This document shows, one piece after another, positions 1 to 12,306 of a stretch of 64,000 nt of DNA (positions are counted from its first letter, which is position 1; each line of letters opens with the position of its first letter). The notes beneath the pieces are model-generated. The model did no database searches, had not been told where the DNA came from, and was given only the letters and a program-made list of their open reading frames with translations. The translations under genes and the position numbers were made by a program. Source of the stretch: Metridium senile (Eukaryota > Cnidaria > Anthozoa > Actiniaria > Metridiidae); contig OX459095.1 in NCBI GenBank assembly GCA_949775045.1, forward strand, positions 28,795,064 through 28,859,063, written 5' to 3'.

Positions 1-1721
1 TCATCGACGATTAAACATGTAAAAGTCTCCTCTAAATGTAGGAGTTTCACGGCTTTTAATTTCTCTGAGGATTCTTCAACATCATGAACAAACCTTTTAT
101 AAACTCGGCCATATTGAATGTCGATACTTCGGAAAGCAGTCGGGAAATATCGGGCGTTTGATTGACGGAAGCGAAAACTACAAAAACGAGTTCAGTATTT
201 GAGCCTTGGAGTTCGCATGTTTGTGAAAGTCGCAGTAAATACCTGATGACGTAGTATAGGTGTATTTTTGCGAATTTTAAAGAAATACTATTTCATACTG
301 TTAAGAGTTACTCAAGAAATAAACGTGAAATAATAATCTAAGACATATATATTTTCGACTTTAAGTCAAAAATGTTATTTACCACGCAGACAGCTATGTT
401 TTATAATAGCTTTTTGGCCAAAATCACGAAAAAAACATTTTGTGTGTATACCGTATTATTGACTAAATGTCAAACCAAAACCATTTTTATTTTTAAAATA
501 TCAACTTAGAAAAAAACTTCGATATCACTTTAACATTTCTAGCGAAGTCAAATGAGTGGTATCCACGCGTTTTTGAAAGATATGAATTTTTAGATTTCAT
601 TTTTAGGAAAAAACGCGCGAAAAAACCGCGTGACAAAATTTCTAGCTGGCGCGTTTGCAAACGCCAATGAACCTTCAAATTCGCTTCAAACACAAGGCAA
701 AACACTGAGAAAAATCAAGCTTTTGAGCTTCAAATGGACAAAAGATTCACTTCAACTAGAACTTAATAGTGTGGTAACTATATATTAAAAGTAAAAAAAG
801 GAAATTCTATAACATTTTCTTTGTAAAATATAGTTTTCATCGTAAGATTTACTAAAAAGATATCACGGCAACTTTTAAAATTCAAACTAACAAAAAACAA
901 CCTGAAAGTTCTTTTGAAATGGAATTAAAAGCCTCAAGAATCAGTTCTACCAACACAAGATCGATTTAAGTTAAAACAAGGTATTTTATAATGAATAAGT
1001 TTGTGTAAACTGATCATTTTGTTTGTAAAAACAAAACTCGTACAATTTCGAAGGAAAAACTACTAAAAAAGCTCGTTTAGTAGGCCTAAAAAGTCTAAAG
1101 AGTTATTCAACCAATTTTGAATTATATTTGTATCTTAATTCATTTTTAATGTTTTCCGTTTATGAGGATGTGAAAATTGCATAAATAAATCTCGTTTTTA
1201 ATCGACAAAAATCCACGAAAAGTGCAATCTACGCACAAACATCGTTTTATGTACCGTTTTTATCTCAAAACGTTAATCAAATGGAGACTGGCATTTTCTC
1301 TTTTCTTTCTATAATAAAACGAGGAAGGCACTTTTCCTTTTTGTTGCTCGATCATTGTTTTTTACGGTATTTTCCGCGAGGCTTATTTTCGACTGCACTC
1401 TCGAACTAGATGCGCAGTAAGAATGCGCATGAACAACAACAACAACAATTTACTGGGCACCAGCCTTAAATGGTAATAACACAGTAAATAACATAATAAC
1501 TCAGTAAATATCGGGCATAAATATCTTAAACAGAAAGAAAGCACTGATTCGGGTCCCAGACCAACACACATGGACATGTCAATTTTAAATAACTGAGAAA
1601 AATTCCATTATTCTCGTCTCAAGGTAAACAAAGCAGTTACGAATTAAAACATCACAGCCAGAAAAACAATAATGCCTATCTATACAAAAGAACGTAACAG
1701 TTTTGAACTCTTGTGAACTGA
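1..1721. other. Non-coding flank, no gene seen
   Basis: AT-rich sequence with only short unsupported reading frames. It lies downstream of the last visible exon of minus-strand gene 1, where the second half of its pentraxin domain would be expected. I looked for that half (the conserved run around GQEQD) and did not see it on either strand. No RNA gene or mobile element is recognised. Confidence 0.6.
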
Positions 1722-1726
1722 CTCAC

Positions 1727-1943
1727 CAATAGCTGTTTCCAATCCAAATAAAAATTGGGCTTGTTTTCCAAAATCCGAGTTCGTTGTTTTGTGCTGGTAC
1801 AGCATAACTGATCACTGTACCACTACCATCTGTCGTCTTTAACCAGAAAGACATCGACAATGCCGTCATCGAGGGGATGTTTCTACGGATTACAATGTAA
1901 TCGCTTGTGGAACGGCGGGAGAACTTGATATCATTTGATGGTA
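1727..1943 (-). CDS. Gene 1 exon 4: pentraxin half A (divergent)
   Basis: Encodes the N-terminal half of a pentraxin domain ([20 protein letters not shown]). The 3' third differs from all other copies here: NNELGFWK replaces DNEILI, so the aspartate that ligates calcium in C-reactive protein is Asn, and the end reads WIGNSYW instead of WIGGGSW. The exon ends in phase 2 at TG|GTGAGT, the same position as the paralogues, so it is splice-competent. The partner exon B is not in the window. Confidence 0.7.
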
Positions 1944-4804
1944 CTAGAATCAAGAAAGCAAATTATATTAAATAAAATAGCTAGCAATTTTCTCGCACGC
2001 TCTCACTCCTTTTGTTTGGTCACCAACAAATTAAAAGTTTCGACAAGTAGGCTATGTAAGGTGGCTGACTACTATACTAAAAATAGACAACTGCGCATGC
2101 TTTCGCACACGTAAGACTCGTTAGACAACTATACACTGAGCCATTTTTATTATCGTGATTTAGATATATGTTATTATTTGAAAGTGATCTGTTTCACCTT
2201 GGTATGTTAAGTTATAAAAGGAACTTCAAAGGTGGCCGACTAGCGATTCTTTAATTTATAAACTTTACTTTCACGAAAAACTGCAAAATAGGACTCAAAA
2301 CTTATCCAATCAACAATTGCACACTTTGTTTTACTTGTTTCCAACCTGAGTAGTTTTGAGTAGCTTTAAATACTTGCAGCATTGATGGAGAGAGGGGAGA
2401 AAAGAGCGCACCGTCGGGTTCTTGGTAGACCAGCGTCTAGCTGAAGGAACTCAGTACCGACGCTAAATAATAGTACTTTTCTTTTTTATCCAAAATTTCC
2501 ACCTTTTTCTTCTATAAAAAACCTCAATTATTATAAATTAACTGGAAATTTCCTTACTTATTACCTCAAACATGCAGTTGTTTTAAGCTTTCCACTATGA
2601 AAGGGTAACCTATAGGCTTTTCCCTGTATTCTGCTTTTGAAGATTAACAATAAACAATTTGCAATGATAATCCTTGTTGCCATACCTACTGTTACCAAGG
2701 TAGCTGCTATATCAAATAACACACCGGCACTGACAGCCCTGCAGACGTATTTTCCCGAATCAGAAACAAGGAGACTTGTAATTGTCAATCGGCCATTTTG
2801 TACACTCGCCCTGCCAGCTGGTAACAGCTGGTTATCTTTACTCCATGTAATAACCGGTGAAGGGTCACCAGTTGCTTGACAGTCGAGAATCAATGTTGAA
2901 CCGAAATCGAAATCTACTTGCAGGGGAGGGGTGGTGGTGAGTTTAGGTAATGTCACAACGATGACTTGTATTATTGACCTGCTTGATCCCAAGCTATTCG
3001 ATGCAGTGCATACATATGAGCCAGAGTCTTTCTTCACCACGGACAGCAGTGTAAGATTGTTATTGTTAAGTAAAGTACGCTTTTGAGGAAGTTTACTTAA
3101 AGGCTTAGACCACGTGACTTTGGGTTTTGGATGTCCAATCACGTGGCACGTTGGCAGTGTGACGTTGTTTCCATGTTTGATGTAAATGGGTCCGTCTGGC
3201 AGGGAAACCCTTGGAAAGACTGTGGAGTATAAAGAAATAATTATAGGTAATAGTACATACTACAGTAAAGTGTCAATATGTCAGCGATCGATCCCATATA
3301 GATTGAAGTAAAGATATAGATATACATATATAGATATACATAGAGGATAAGGATAGAAGCATACAATTCTTTATTACATTCCACAACCTGACCCAAGCCC
3401 TTAAGTAGGAGTCTCTATCACTACTTTCTAAGAATATATCCCTACCCCTACCCCCTAAATATCACTTACAACTAACCACTAGTCGTGTTTTCTCCAGTCT
3501 TTCTCCAAGTATGTTGGTACCTTTACACTGATAAACACCACTGTCGTTCTTGTTGACGTTTCGTATCTCAAGGTTAAGACTCCATTTATCTTGCCGTTCT
3601 ATCATTCTTTTCTTGTCCAGTCCTCCTCGTTCTTTCTCCCAGCTAACAATTGGTCGTGGATTACCTCTACTATCACAGTGTAGTATGGCTGTATCGCTTT
3701 CATTAATGGTCAAAAGAGGAGGGGAAACTGTAATTACAGGTGCAGATATTGATTGACCTGGCCTTCCATCACGACCGGGTGGGCCTTGTTGGCCTGGGAC
3801 ACCTTGAGGACCCATAGGTCCAGGTGGACCCATGATGCCTTGCTGGCCAGGTTTTCCCATTGGTCCTGGACGTCCTTTCTTACCACGCCTTCCTGGTGGT
3901 CCTCGAGGACCTAGGCACACGTTTGACTTAGTACCACATAGTTTAACAATGGACAATAGAAGTGAGAGAAGTTCATCGTGACGTGTTGTTGTGTTGGTGG
4001 TGATGGCGTTACGACGTACTCTGGATGTCACGGTGTCGATGTGTTGTGGCACATCAGATGTTCCTAAAGCATCAATAGTATATATCACAATTTATAGTTT
4101 TTATCCGATTTTGTAGTTTGTATTCCATTGAATTAATACGCTACAAACCATTATAAATTGTTATCATTATTAATCGTTAATCGTATCAATGTGTAGGCAT
4201 CAGAATTAATTGAGCACAAAAATGTCAAAGCTAAAAACACATGTGATACATCTTTATTTTAGACTTATAATGTTCGAATAAAAAAATCCATGCATTATCG
4301 TTTTTGAATGAAGGTAAAGGATCATTTGCAATTTTAAAATCAGCTGCTTTCACATGTGTTATTTCAAGATTTATCTTTCATCAATTTAATTTTTGAGGAG
4401 GTTTATAACTTCCTCAAGGGAACGCTTTAAATGTACTCAAATTTCCTATTCTTATCAATGTTTATGGAAATTTGTAATGAAAATGTACTCAAATATTTAT
4501 GAAACTATTATTTTCTATGAAAGATTATTAGAATAAAGTATACATAGATAGTATCCTTACCAAAAGTATCTTAACTGTAATTATACAATCATTTAAAGTA
4601 AACAACAGCCTTACCTTGCACTTCCTCTTTGTTTTCACACGATTTCAAGCAATGAGTTCGTTCTTGTATCACAGTTATAAGTGTTCGGTGTTCTCGTAAA
4701 AGCAGTTCAAATCTGATAAGCGCCCCAAAACACAACACAGCACATATTGCGGACACAGCGAAGGATGCTTTAGCAGAGAAAAATGTTGTTTTGCCCGTTG
4801 TCAT
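1727..4804 (-). CDS. Gene 1: type II membrane collagen-Ig-pentraxin protein (partial)
   Basis: Exons, in gene order: 4804-4615 (start, signal-anchor), 4063-3470 (collagen + Ig), 3219-2686 (two Ig), 1943-1727 (pentraxin half A). All four introns, including the one after half A, have GT-AG ends and the phases match (1, 1, 1, then 2 leaving half A). The protein should be anchored by its N-terminus with the collagen, Ig and pentraxin parts outside the cell. The collagen repeats imply a trimer. The second pentraxin exon (B), which in gene 2 follows about 450 bp downstream, is absent here, so the gene either continues left of the window or is truncated. Half A also differs from its paralogues: the usual DNE calcium-site motif reads NNE. 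The gene is near-identical to gene 2 apart from this end. No ortholog name is assigned. Confidence 0.8.
2686..3219 (-). CDS. Gene 1 exon 3: Ig domains 2 and 3
   Basis: One 534-bp phase 1-1 exon encodes two I-set Ig domains. The first has TCHVIG, VTWSK and DSGSYVC. The second has LDCQATG, ITWSKDN and DSGKYVC. Its phase-symmetric ends make it removable without a frameshift, and gene 3 indeed lacks it. Confidence 0.85.
3470..4063 (-). CDS. Gene 1 exon 2: furin-like site, collagen triplets, Ig domain 1
   Basis: Enters in phase 1 and leaves in phase 1 at a GTAAGT donor. Early in the exon RVRR followed by N matches the furin consensus R-X-R/K-R, as in other type II collagens where it allows shedding of the ectodomain. 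Then follow about 17 unbroken G-X-Y triplets ([15 protein letters not shown] and so on). An I-set Ig follows, with the first cysteine in LHC, the tryptophan in SWEKE and the second cysteine in DSGVYQC. A run of this length can nucleate a short triple helix, so a trimer is inferred. Confidence 0.85.
4615..4804 (-). CDS. Gene 1 exon 1: cytosolic tail and signal-anchor
   Basis: Begins with ATG at 4804. About 12 residues including lysines precede a hydrophobic run of about 19 residues (roughly 13-31, [17 protein letters not shown]), followed by a charged, probably helical stretch with two cysteines (HCLKSC). No signal-peptidase site is obvious, so a type II signal-anchor is preferred over a cleaved signal. 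The exon ends at a GTAAGG-type donor in phase 1. The same exon recurs at 10316-10127 and, diverged, at 23557-23371. Confidence 0.8.
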
Positions 4805-6397
4805 CTTGAATTCTGAGTAAGTACGTGCTCAAACATATACCAATAGGCAATAGTACACGCGGTCACTCATAAGGTCATCATGAAATTGATAAGGACTTAA
4901 GGAAGTTATATGATAATGGTATAATATGTGTATATAAGTAGTGCAATGCTGTGCAAATTGTCAGCGGAGTCACACAAGGATGTTATATGTCTGGGTATCT
5001 TTCTTGGTGGTTTTGGACTGGGTGTTGAGACAGTGTTAATGGAACGAAAAGAGGTGTAAGATTGAAGCTCACTACTCGAAGATATTTATTTATTTTATTT
5101 ACACTAGGTGCTTACTATGCGCATTTTAAAACTCAATGCGCTTACAAAATAGGATCATGTCAAACTATTTACAGAAGAGAAATGTTTTGAGTTCAGTTTT
5201 AAAATTAGTTGATATCGATTTTGTTGGAGATATTGCTTTGCTTTTAAGTAGATAGAATGACAAACATGCTGGAAGATAACAGGAAATTTGAGGAAATGTT
5301 AGACGTCTTGTTCAAGAAAAGATTAAGTTCTGGACCAATATGATTAGTAACTAGGATGTGAGAGAGAGTTAACTAAGACCGACACAAAATAATAAAGCAT
5401 CAGATGAGTAGATGGAGCCGGTAAATAGGGCATGTGCTTAGGAAAAACAGCAACGATGACACAATGATAGATTGCAATGGACATGGGCACCTGAAGGAAA
5501 ACGCAGGAGAGAAAGAGATAGAGAAGTGGATACTTTAATTACTAAAAAAACTAAATTAAGACACAAGGCTGAATTGCGATAGGATTCACATGTTCTAAAA
5601 GATACAAATATAAAGGCAAAATACTGTTGAGGAGATAACGATAGATAGATTGGAAAACCTTATTTATCCATGACGGTAATTATATCAAATAATCGTCCAC
5701 ATTCTACAATTTTTTAAATCAAAAGACCTCGAGGTTTCAATAGCTCTATAAATCTATCTCGACGTCTCGATGCCGGTTACTCCTCTTGTGAAGAAATCTG
5801 TATAATAGCAACAATCGATGGTTGTCTCGACCTTAAACCGAATATACTCGTACGTCTTTTCTCAAACAATATAAAATGCACCAGTTGTTCTCATTAACCG
5901 GTTAAACAAAGTGTATAAGTTAAAGCGTCATGTTCAGTGAACACAATGAAGTTAAGGTGCAATAAAAAGGGACTCAGTAAAGTGTGTATCACGGGTTAAT
6001 GAAAACGGATCTATAGCTATTTTATTTCGTTTTCAAAAATGTTTAATTAGACAATACTTAGACAATAATTAGACAATATCTTGCATCTCAGATATATTGA
6101 TTAAGATTATTATTCTATGTTATTATAAAACGTACAGAACGAAAAAGTATACAAATTCACTTAATCAGAAAAATGATTTCACTACCTATCTCTATTTAAC
6201 TCATAATAACACAAAAGTTCTACTTAAAATCAATAAAAAGCATTTTTTTAAATCGAACTCAGTTGATATCTCCGAGGTCTGTTCTATGGATTACTTACGA
6301 TCGTTCAACACTATGATCGTTCAATACTAATTATAGTTTGCAGACGATCGTCCATGCTCACCACCATCTACATGTATATCATTACAGTCAAGACTAA
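4805..6397. other. Spacer between gene 1 and gene 2
   Basis: Upstream region of gene 1 and 3' flank of gene 2; repeated at 10317-11909. It holds a LINE 3' fragment (5085-5251). It also holds a candidate poly(A) signal for gene 2 (TTTATT on plus at 6021-6026, AATAAA on minus). A TATATAAG-like run at about 4930-4940 on the plus strand gives TATA-like sequence about 130 bp upstream of the gene 1 ATG, too weak to call a promoter. Confidence 0.5.
5085..5251 (-). mobile_element. LINE ORF2 C-terminal fragment
   Basis: On the minus strand a short open stretch ends FKTELKTFLFCK-stop (stop at 5167-5165). This is like the C-terminal tail of cnidarian non-LTR retrotransposon reverse-transcriptase proteins, and is followed by AATAAATAAA-type sequence. 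Only the end of the element remains. An identical copy lies at 10597-10763 because of the 5512-bp duplication. Confidence 0.45.
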
Positions 6398-6794
6398 TTA
6401 TGGTTTACAGGACGATGGCTTTATGATCTGTATTTGACCATTAACCGTAGAAGCGGAAGTGACGTCACTCCATGCCACTACATTCCCAACTCGTGTTGCA
6501 TTGTTGCAACTGCGTGAAAGGGCCATAATTTCTCTCGGTCTTAATACTTTGTCATATATTTCTATCTGGGATAGATCACCAATGTAAGCTTGAGATGACT
6601 CAAACCCTCCTCCAACACTGTCCTGCTCCTGACCAATGATGAGTGTCCCACCTGATCTAATCACGTGACCTTTCTTAAGGTTGCTAGTCGCAATTCGACT
6701 GCCATCTTTCCAGATTGATGTTTGACCAGTTGCACTTTTCCAAGTCACGCAGATTTGATGCCATTTTCCGTCATTGGCAGAAACCCCGGTGCGC
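6398..6794 (-). CDS. Gene 2 exon 5: pentraxin half B and stop
   Basis: Enters in phase 2 and completes the pentraxin: [40 protein letters not shown], ending PSSCKP-stop. Calcium ligands equivalent to C-reactive protein E138, Q139, D140, E147 and Q150 are all present. The cysteines in HQIC and SRSC could pair. A minus-strand AATAAA lies about 370 bp downstream. Confidence 0.87.
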
Positions 6795-9700
6795 CTTAAA
6801 AGAAGTAGAAAAAAAAAGACAAATATATGAATACATAATAGCAATCTTATGTATTAAATATGTATTAATAATATATATTAAACAGTAACAAATCAATAAA
6901 TAACATAAATTTTAATCCTTGATCTTTAAAATCGTGTCGATGCTAAACAAGGATCCGATCGGGCATTGTGTTGTTGGTAAGACTGCAGTCAGTCCTTATC
7001 GTATTAAATTTCCCCGGAATGTCTTTCCCGGGAAATTCACTGCGTTAAGGACTGATTTGGACTATAGTTTTACCAACAACACACATGGTCTTGATAATTA
7101 TAAATAATTGAGGAGAATGGCAAAATGCATTGTTATCCACTCAATTGTTAAACAAAGTGGTTGCGAGACATCACATCTATAGAAAGAAAGTATTATCTAT
7201 CTGTACAAACGAACAGTTGTGCAAGTGAACTAACTCACCAAGAACCGCCTCCAATCCAAAGTAACAAAGAACCTGTTCCTATAATTAATATTTCGTTGTC
7301 CGTTCCTGGTACAGCATAACTGATCACTGTACCACTACCATCTGTCGTCTTTAACCAGAAAGACATCGACAATGCCGTCATCGAGGGGATGTTTCTACGG
7401 ATTACAATGTAATCGCTTGTGGAACGGCGGGAGAACTTGATATCATTTGATGGTACTAGAATCAAGAAAGCAAATTATATTAAATAAAATAGCTAGCAAT
7501 TTTCTCGCACGCTCTCACTCCTTTTGTTTGGTCACCAACAAATTAAAAGTTTCGACAAGTAGGCTATGTAAGGTGGCTGACTACTATACTAAAAATAGAC
7601 AACTGCGCATGCTTTCGCACACGTAAGACTCGTTAGACAACTATACACTGAGCCATTTTTATTATCGTGATTTAGATATATGTTATTATTTGAAAGTGAT
7701 CTGTTTCACCTTGGTATGTTAAGTTATAAAAGGAACTTCAAAGGTGGCCGACTAGCGATTCTTTAATTTATAAACTTTACTTTCACGAAAAACTGCAAAA
7801 TAGGACTCAAAACTTATCCAATCAACAATTGCACACTTTGTTTTACTTGTTTCCAACCTGAGTAGTTTTGAGTAGCTTTAAATACTTGCAGCATTGATGG
7901 AGAGAGGGGAGAAAAGAGCGCACCGTCGGGTTCTTGGTAGACCAGCGTCTAGCTGAAGGAACTCAGTACCGACGCTAAATAATAGTACTTTTCTTTTTTA
8001 TCCAAAATTTCCACCTTTTTCTTCTATAAAAAACCTCAATTATTATAAATTAACTGGAAATTTCCTTACTTATTACCTCAAACATGCAGTTGTTTTAAGC
8101 TTTCCACTATGAAAGGGTAACCTATAGGCTTTTCCCTGTATTCTGCTTTTGAAGATTAACAATAAACAATTTGCAATGATAATCCTTGTTGCCATACCTA
8201 CTGTTACCAAGGTAGCTGCTATATCAAATAACACACCGGCACTGACAGCCCTGCAGACGTATTTTCCCGAATCAGAAACAAGGAGACTTGTAATTGTCAA
8301 TCGGCCATTTTGTACACTCGCCCTGCCAGCTGGTAACAGCTGGTTATCTTTACTCCATGTAATAACCGGTGAAGGGTCACCAGTTGCTTGACAGTCGAGA
8401 ATCAATGTTGAACCGAAATCGAAATCTACTTGCAGGGGAGGGGTGGTGGTGAGTTTAGGTAATGTCACAACGATGACTTGTATTATTGACCTGCTTGATC
8501 CCAAGCTATTCGATGCAGTGCATACATATGAGCCAGAGTCTTTCTTCACCACGGACAGCAGTGTAAGATTGTTATTGTTAAGTAAAGTACGCTTTTGAGG
8601 AAGTTTACTTAAAGGCTTAGACCACGTGACTTTGGGTTTTGGATGTCCAATCACGTGGCACGTTGGCAGTGTGACGTTGTTTCCATGTTTGATGTAAATG
8701 GGTCCGTCTGGCAGGGAAACCCTTGGAAAGACTGTGGAGTATAAAGAAATAATTATAGGTAATAGTACATACTACAGTAAAGTGTCAATATGTCAGCGAT
8801 CGATCCCATATAGATTGAAGTAAAGATATAGATATACATATATAGATATACATAGAGGATAAGGATAGAAGCATACAATTCTTTATTACATTCCACAACC
8901 TGACCCAAGCCCTTAAGTAGGAGTCTCTATCACTACTTTCTAAGAATATATCCCTACCCCTACCCCCTAAATATCACTTACAACTAACCACTAGTCGTGT
9001 TTTCTCCAGTCTTTCTCCAAGTATGTTGGTACCTTTACACTGATAAACACCACTGTCGTTCTTGTTGACGTTTCGTATCTCAAGGTTAAGACTCCATTTA
9101 TCTTGCCGTTCTATCATTCTTTTCTTGTCCAGTCCTCCTCGTTCTTTCTCCCAGCTAACAATTGGTCGTGGATTACCTCTACTATCACAGTGTAGTATGG
9201 CTGTATCGCTTTCATTAATGGTCAAAAGAGGAGGGGAAACTGTAATTACAGGTGCAGATATTGATTGACCTGGCCTTCCATCACGACCGGGTGGGCCTTG
9301 TTGGCCTGGGACACCTTGAGGACCCATAGGTCCAGGTGGACCCATGATGCCTTGCTGGCCAGGTTTTCCCATTGGTCCTGGACGTCCTTTCTTACCACGC
9401 CTTCCTGGTGGTCCTCGAGGACCTAGGCACACGTTTGACTTAGTACCACATAGTTTAACAATGGACAATAGAAGTGAGAGAAGTTCATCGTGACGTGTTG
9501 TTGTGTTGGTGGTGATGGCGTTACGACGTACTCTGGATGTCACGGTGTCGATGTGTTGTGGCACATCAGATGTTCCTAAAGCATCAATAGTATATATCAC
9601 AATTTATAGTTTTTATCCGATTTTGTAGTTTGTATTCCATTGAATTAATACGCTACAAACCATTATAAATTGTTATCATTATTAATCGTTAATCGTATCA

Positions 9701-10316
9701 ATGTGTAGGCATCAGAATTAATTGAGCACAAAAATGTCAAAGCTAAAAACACATGTGATACATCTTTATTTTAGACTTATAATGTTCGAATAAAAAAATC
9801 CATGCATTATCGTTTTTGAATGAAGGTAAAGGATCATTTGCAATTTTAAAATCAGCTGCTTTCACATGTGTTATTTCAAGATTTATCTTTCATCAATTTA
9901 ATTTTTGAGGAGGTTTATAACTTCCTCAAGGGAACGCTTTAAATGTACTCAAATTTCCTATTCTTATCAATGTTTATGGAAATTTGTAATGAAAATGTAC
10001 TCAAATATTTATGAAACTATTATTTTCTATGAAAGATTATTAGAATAAAGTATACATAGATAGTATCCTTACCAAAAGTATCTTAACTGTAATTATACAA
10101 TCATTTAAAGTAAACAACAGCCTTACCTTGCACTTCCTCTTTGTTTTCACACGATTTCAAGCAATGAGTTCGTTCTTGTATCACAGTTATAAGTGTTCGG
10201 TGTTCTCGTAAAAGCAGTTCAAATCTGATAAGCGCCCCAAAACACAACACAGCACATATTGCGGACACAGCGAAGGATGCTTTAGCAGAGAAAAATGTTG
10301 TTTTGCCCGTTGTCAT
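6398..10316 (-). CDS. Gene 2: type II membrane collagen-Ig3-pentraxin protein
   Basis: Exons: 10316-10127, 9575-8982, 8731-8198, 7455-7239, 6794-6398 (stop TAA at 6400-6398). They sum to 1932 bp, exactly 644 codons, giving 643 residues with every phase consistent. Order: cytosolic tail, signal-anchor, furin-like RVRR, 17 or so Gly-X-Y triplets, three Ig domains, one pentraxin domain. Type II topology plus short collagen recalls gliomedin and collagen XIII-like proteins, but the pentraxin head in place of olfactomedin is unlike those. A role as a trimeric cell-surface or shed recognition/adhesion protein is inferred. Exons 1-3 and the 3' half of exon 4 look identical to gene 1. Confidence 0.88.
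6967..7084. repeat. Hairpin element (TGTGTTGTTGGTAA arms)
   Basis: Inverted arms of about 15 bp, TGTGTTGTTGGTAA at the left and TTACCAACAACACA at the right, with an inner CCCGGGAAATT inverted pair. MITE-like, in the intron between pentraxin A and B of gene 2. Copies: 12479-12596 and worn ones near 14338-14435, 16268-16365 and 18198-18295 in the matching introns of gene 3, so it predates the pentraxin duplications. Confidence 0.6.
7239..7455 (-). CDS. Gene 2 exon 4: pentraxin half A
   Basis: N-terminal pentraxin half with TDNEILI, which aligns with the calcium-binding Asp-Asn pair of C-reactive protein, ending WIGGGSW at a phase 2 donor (TG|GTGAGT). The first part of the exon matches gene 1; the 3' part matches the 12751-12973 copy instead. 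The recombination breakpoint of the 5512-bp units therefore lies inside this exon. Confidence 0.85.
8198..8731 (-). CDS. Gene 2 exon 3: Ig2 and Ig3
   Basis: Copy of 2686-3219: two I-set Ig domains in one phase 1-1 exon, each with both cysteines and the core tryptophan. Confidence 0.87.
8982..9575 (-). CDS. Gene 2 exon 2: collagen and Ig1
   Basis: Copy of 3470-4063: RVRR furin-like site, G-X-Y triplets, then an Ig with LHC and DSGVYQC cysteines. Phase 1-1. Confidence 0.87.
10127..10316 (-). CDS. Gene 2 exon 1: signal-anchor
   Basis: Same sequence as the gene 1 first exon (offset 5512). ATG at 10316, hydrophobic segment at about residues 13-31, donor in phase 1. Confidence 0.85.
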
Positions 10317-10596
10317 CTTGAATTCTGAGTAAGTACGTGCTCAAACATATACCAATAGGCAATAGTACACGCGGTCACTCATAAGGTCATCATGAAATTG
10401 ATAAGGACTTAAGGAAGTTATATGATAATGGTATAATATGTGTATATAAGTAGTGCAATGCTGTGCAAATTGTCAGCGGAGTCACACAAGGATGTTATAT
10501 GTCTGGGTATCTTTCTTGGTGGTTTTGGACTGGGTGTTGAGACAGTGTTAATGGAACGAAAAGAGGTGTAAGATTGAAGCTCACTACTCGAAGATA

Positions 10597-10763
10597 TTTA
10601 TTTATTTTATTTACACTAGGTGCTTACTATGCGCATTTTAAAACTCAATGCGCTTACAAAATAGGATCATGTCAAACTATTTACAGAAGAGAAATGTTTT
10701 GAGTTCAGTTTTAAAATTAGTTGATATCGATTTTGTTGGAGATATTGCTTTGCTTTTAAGTAG
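10597..10763 (-). mobile_element. LINE ORF2 C-terminal fragment, second copy
   Basis: Duplicate of the 5085-5251 fragment, carried in the second 5512-bp tandem unit. Same reading frame end and same stop. Confidence 0.45.
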
Positions 10764-11909
10764 ATAGAATGACAAACATGCTGGAAGATAACAGGAAATT
10801 TGAGGAAATGTTAGACGTCTTGTTCAAGAAAAGATTAAGTTCTGGACCAATATGATTAGTAACTAGGATGTGAGAGAGAGTTAACTAAGACCGACACAAA
10901 ATAATAAAGCATCAGATGAGTAGATGGAGCCGGTAAATAGGGCATGTGCTTAGGAAAAACAGCAACGATGACACAATGATAGATTGCAATGGACATGGGC
11001 ACCTGAAGGAAAACGCAGGAGAGAAAGAGATAGAGAAGTGGATACTTTAATTACTAAAAAAACTAAATTAAGACACAAGGCTGAATTGCGATAGGATTCA
11101 CATGTTCTAAAAGATACAAATATAAAGGCAAAATACTGTTGAGGAGATAACGATAGATAGATTGGAAAACCTTATTTATCCATGACGGTAATTATATCAA
11201 ATAATCGTCCACATTCTACAATTTTTTAAATCAAAAGACCTCGAGGTTTCAATAGCTCTATAAATCTATCTCGACGTCTCGATGCCGGTTACTCCTCTTG
11301 TGAAGAAATCTGTATAATAGCAACAATCGATGGTTGTCTCGACCTTAAACCGAATATACTCGTACGTCTTTTCTCAAACAATATAAAATGCACCAGTTGT
11401 TCTCATTAACCGGTTAAACAAAGTGTATAAGTTAAAGCGTCATGTTCAGTGAACACAATGAAGTTAAGGTGCAATAAAAAGGGACTCAGTAAAGTGTGTA
11501 TCACGGGTTAATGAAAACGGATCTATAGCTATTTTATTTCGTTTTCAAAAATGTTTAATTAGACAATACTTAGACAATAATTAGACAATATCTTGCATCT
11601 CAGATATATTGATTAAGATTATTATTCTATGTTATTATAAAACGTACAGAACGAAAAAGTATACAAATTCACTTAATCAGAAAAATGATTTCACTACCTA
11701 TCTCTATTTAACTCATAATAACACAAAAGTTCTACTTAAAATCAATAAAAAGCATTTTTTTAAATCGAACTCAGTTGATATCTCCGAGGTCTGTTCTATG
11801 GATTACTTACGATCGTTCAACACTATGATCGTTCAATACTAATTATAGTTTGCAGACGATCGTCCATGCTCACCACCATCTACATGTATATCATTACAGT
11901 CAAGACTAA

Positions 11910-12306
11910 TTATGGTTTACAGGACGATGGCTTTATGATCTGTATTTGACCATTAACCGTAGAAGCGGAAGTGACGTCACTCCATGCCACTACATTCCCA
12001 ACTCGTGTTGCATTGTTGCAACTGCGTGAAAGGGCCATAATTTCTCTCGGTCTTAATACTTTGTCATATATTTCTATCTGGGATAGATCACCAATGTAAG
12101 CTTGAGATGACTCAAACCCTCCTCCAACACTGTCCTGCTCCTGACCAATGATGAGTGTCCCACCTGATCTAATCACGTGACCTTTCTTAAGGTTGCTAGT
12201 CGCAATTCGACTGCCATCTTTCCAGATTGATGTTTGACCAGTTGCACTTTTCCAAGTCACGCAGATTTGATGCCATTTTCCGTCATTGGCAGAAACCCCG
12301 GTGCGC
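11910..12306 (-). CDS. Gene 3 pentraxin B4 and stop
   Basis: Identical in protein to gene 2 exon 5 ([15 protein letters not shown], ends PSSCKP-stop). It lies inside the second 5512-bp unit, so it could have been the original terminal exon of an ancestral gene. A minus-strand AATAAA lies near 11533-11538. Confidence 0.8.

Noticed and set aside
2637..2879. Plus-strand ORFs over the Ig and collagen exons (also 3550-3756 and the copies at 8149 and 9062)
   Set aside because: Antisense shadows of well-supported minus-strand exons.
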